Source: Apostichopus leukothele
Lineage: Eukaryota; Echinodermata; Holothuroidea; Aspidochirotida; Stichopodidae
Length of the DNA stretch: 20,060 nt
Direction: 5' to 3'
NCBI GenBank assembly: GCA_010014835.2
Contig: JAAAKB020214659.1
Location: forward strand, 1-20,060
Shown here piece after piece: positions 18,840 through 20,060 of the stretch. The notes under the pieces are model-generated. The model did not search any database. It was not told the DNA's origin and was given only the letters and a program-made list of their open reading frames with translations. Made by a program: the position numbers and the translations under genes. Within the stretch, counting starts at the first letter, position 1, and each line of letters starts with the position of its first letter.

Positions 18840-20060
18840 TAAAACTAAAATAGCACAAAGAATTAAGCGGTTCCTTGCTACAATTTTGGATATCAGACAA
18901 TGTTATCAGCAAGCAACATTATAACAACTATCATTTTTAGTTTTAACCCCATTTCCTCATTGATATTCATGGTAAGTACCAAAAACAATTCATTATGACA
19001 GTTACTATGATAAACATTGGACATTCTTTAAGGAGTTACAGGTTCAATGGTATGAAATTAGCAACGCCCATTCATTAATCCGCCGCAATTATCTTACATC
19101 ATACTAGGTTTTTCCTATTAGAGCTGAAAATTTAACATTGCTGGTAGATTTTCAGACCTTACCCTGATATATGAACCACAACAACATGTGTCATCTACTT
19201 CCCATAATACATCTACATGATGATTGATTTTAACAGCAGTGCCTTATTGGGTGATTGCATAATTTAAGCTAGCTGGCATAACCTATATATGCTAGCATTG
19301 ACCCATACATACATTTTCATCTGAATGCACACTGATTAATTCCTTAGCTTTGACATGCTTGTACTATACAATACAAATTGTAAGTTGTTAACGTATGCTG
19401 TATTGGCGGCAAATATGGCAGACATTAAAATAAAGTCACCTTTAGTCAAAAATTCTTAAAATGTTTTTATTACCAGGGACATTCAGTCATCTTGTGTGTT
19501 GATTTAGCATGTCTGAGAACAACATGGAAAGTAAGGTAGAAAAGTACTTTTTGAGAGCTAATATTAGTTTTATCATTTATTTTGGACCATTTTATTTCGG
19601 GCCAATACAGATTACAGGCAGTACCTTTAAAGTCGCTACAGAAATCATTACGTATAAGTAATGTTGCTATTTTGATTTTATTTGTATAAGGCTGTAACTC
19701 CTCAGACCTACCGCAGTCAAGAACAATAGCCTAGGGCTATGCCTATGTTACCACCATGTAGGAAATTGACATCATGAATGTTACTTCTTAAAGTAACACA
19801 TGCCATGGCTTGCTCAACAACACCCACCGGTCTAGGTGCCTACCTCCACCTTGTCCTACATTCAAATGGTCCTTGACAGTTAGGCCTTGTATGCAGACCA
19901 ATGAAAGATGATCACCTAGCCAATATTATACCCATGGGCAGACTTATATAGCCTAGTAGGATGCCTAGTCTAACGAGTATTAAGGGCCTCCCTTGACCCT
20001 TATTAGTGGAAGCTTCCTATCCAGCTAGCCGACTATGGCCAGCCCGGCCGCGAATAATTT
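18840..20060. other. right flank, nothing recognised
   Basis: AT-rich DNA without supported exons or RNA genes. Small CCTAGG and TATGCC palindromic words near 19730-19745 and a GC-rich last 20 bases are visible, but nothing can be assigned. The missing 5' end of the transposon would be expected here. Confidence 0.35.

Noticed and set aside
19400-19450. Short ATG frame after a GGCGGCAAATATGGCAGAC context
   Set aside because: The context resembles a start site, but the frame stops after 14 codons and has no good donor.

Overview
The window reads as nuclear DNA of a multicellular animal. It is AT-rich, with short exons in long introns that have GT-AG borders, scattered simple repeats and decayed transposons. 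My best guess is a marine invertebrate deuterostome, possibly an echinoderm. The guess rests on the protein families and on TGACCTTTGAC-type repeats that I recall from such genomes, and no search was run. No bacterial operon, CRISPR array, rRNA, tRNA or retrovirus-like element was recognised.

Layout, with every recognised gene on the minus strand. Positions 1-1700 hold a GC-rich repeat scrap, an array of about 145-bp units (698-1238) and the 3' flank of the first gene. Positions 1701-8062 are a complete seven-exon CCDC89 gene encoding a 343-residue coiled-coil protein. Its introns carry a tandem array of 40-bp palindromes (5497-5728), a MITE-like element with long inverted ends (7063-7666), a perfect 14-bp hairpin and microsatellites. 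Positions 8063-9535 are intergenic, with a G17 run and a perfect CRE site upstream of CCDC89. Positions 9536-10477 are an intronless EamA/SLC35G-like transporter. Positions 10478-12210 are non-coding. Positions 12211 to about 16430 are a multi-exon gene of the SAMD3-like family; its last five exons are clear, its 5' end is uncertain, and an in-frame TAA sits at one exon junction. Positions 16952-18830 are a decayed DNA-transposon gene with a broken zinc finger at its start and a 32-bp minisatellite inside it. Positions 18840-20060 show nothing I can support.

The three host genes show no common pathway: a cilium or sperm-type coiled-coil protein, a membrane transporter and an uncharacterised family member. 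The most interesting signals are the palindrome array, the long-TIR MITE, the minisatellite that seems to have grown out of transposase coding sequence, the in-frame stop in the SAMD3-like gene, and the seven-exon structure of a gene that is single-exon in mammals. I did not find a convincing new biological system.
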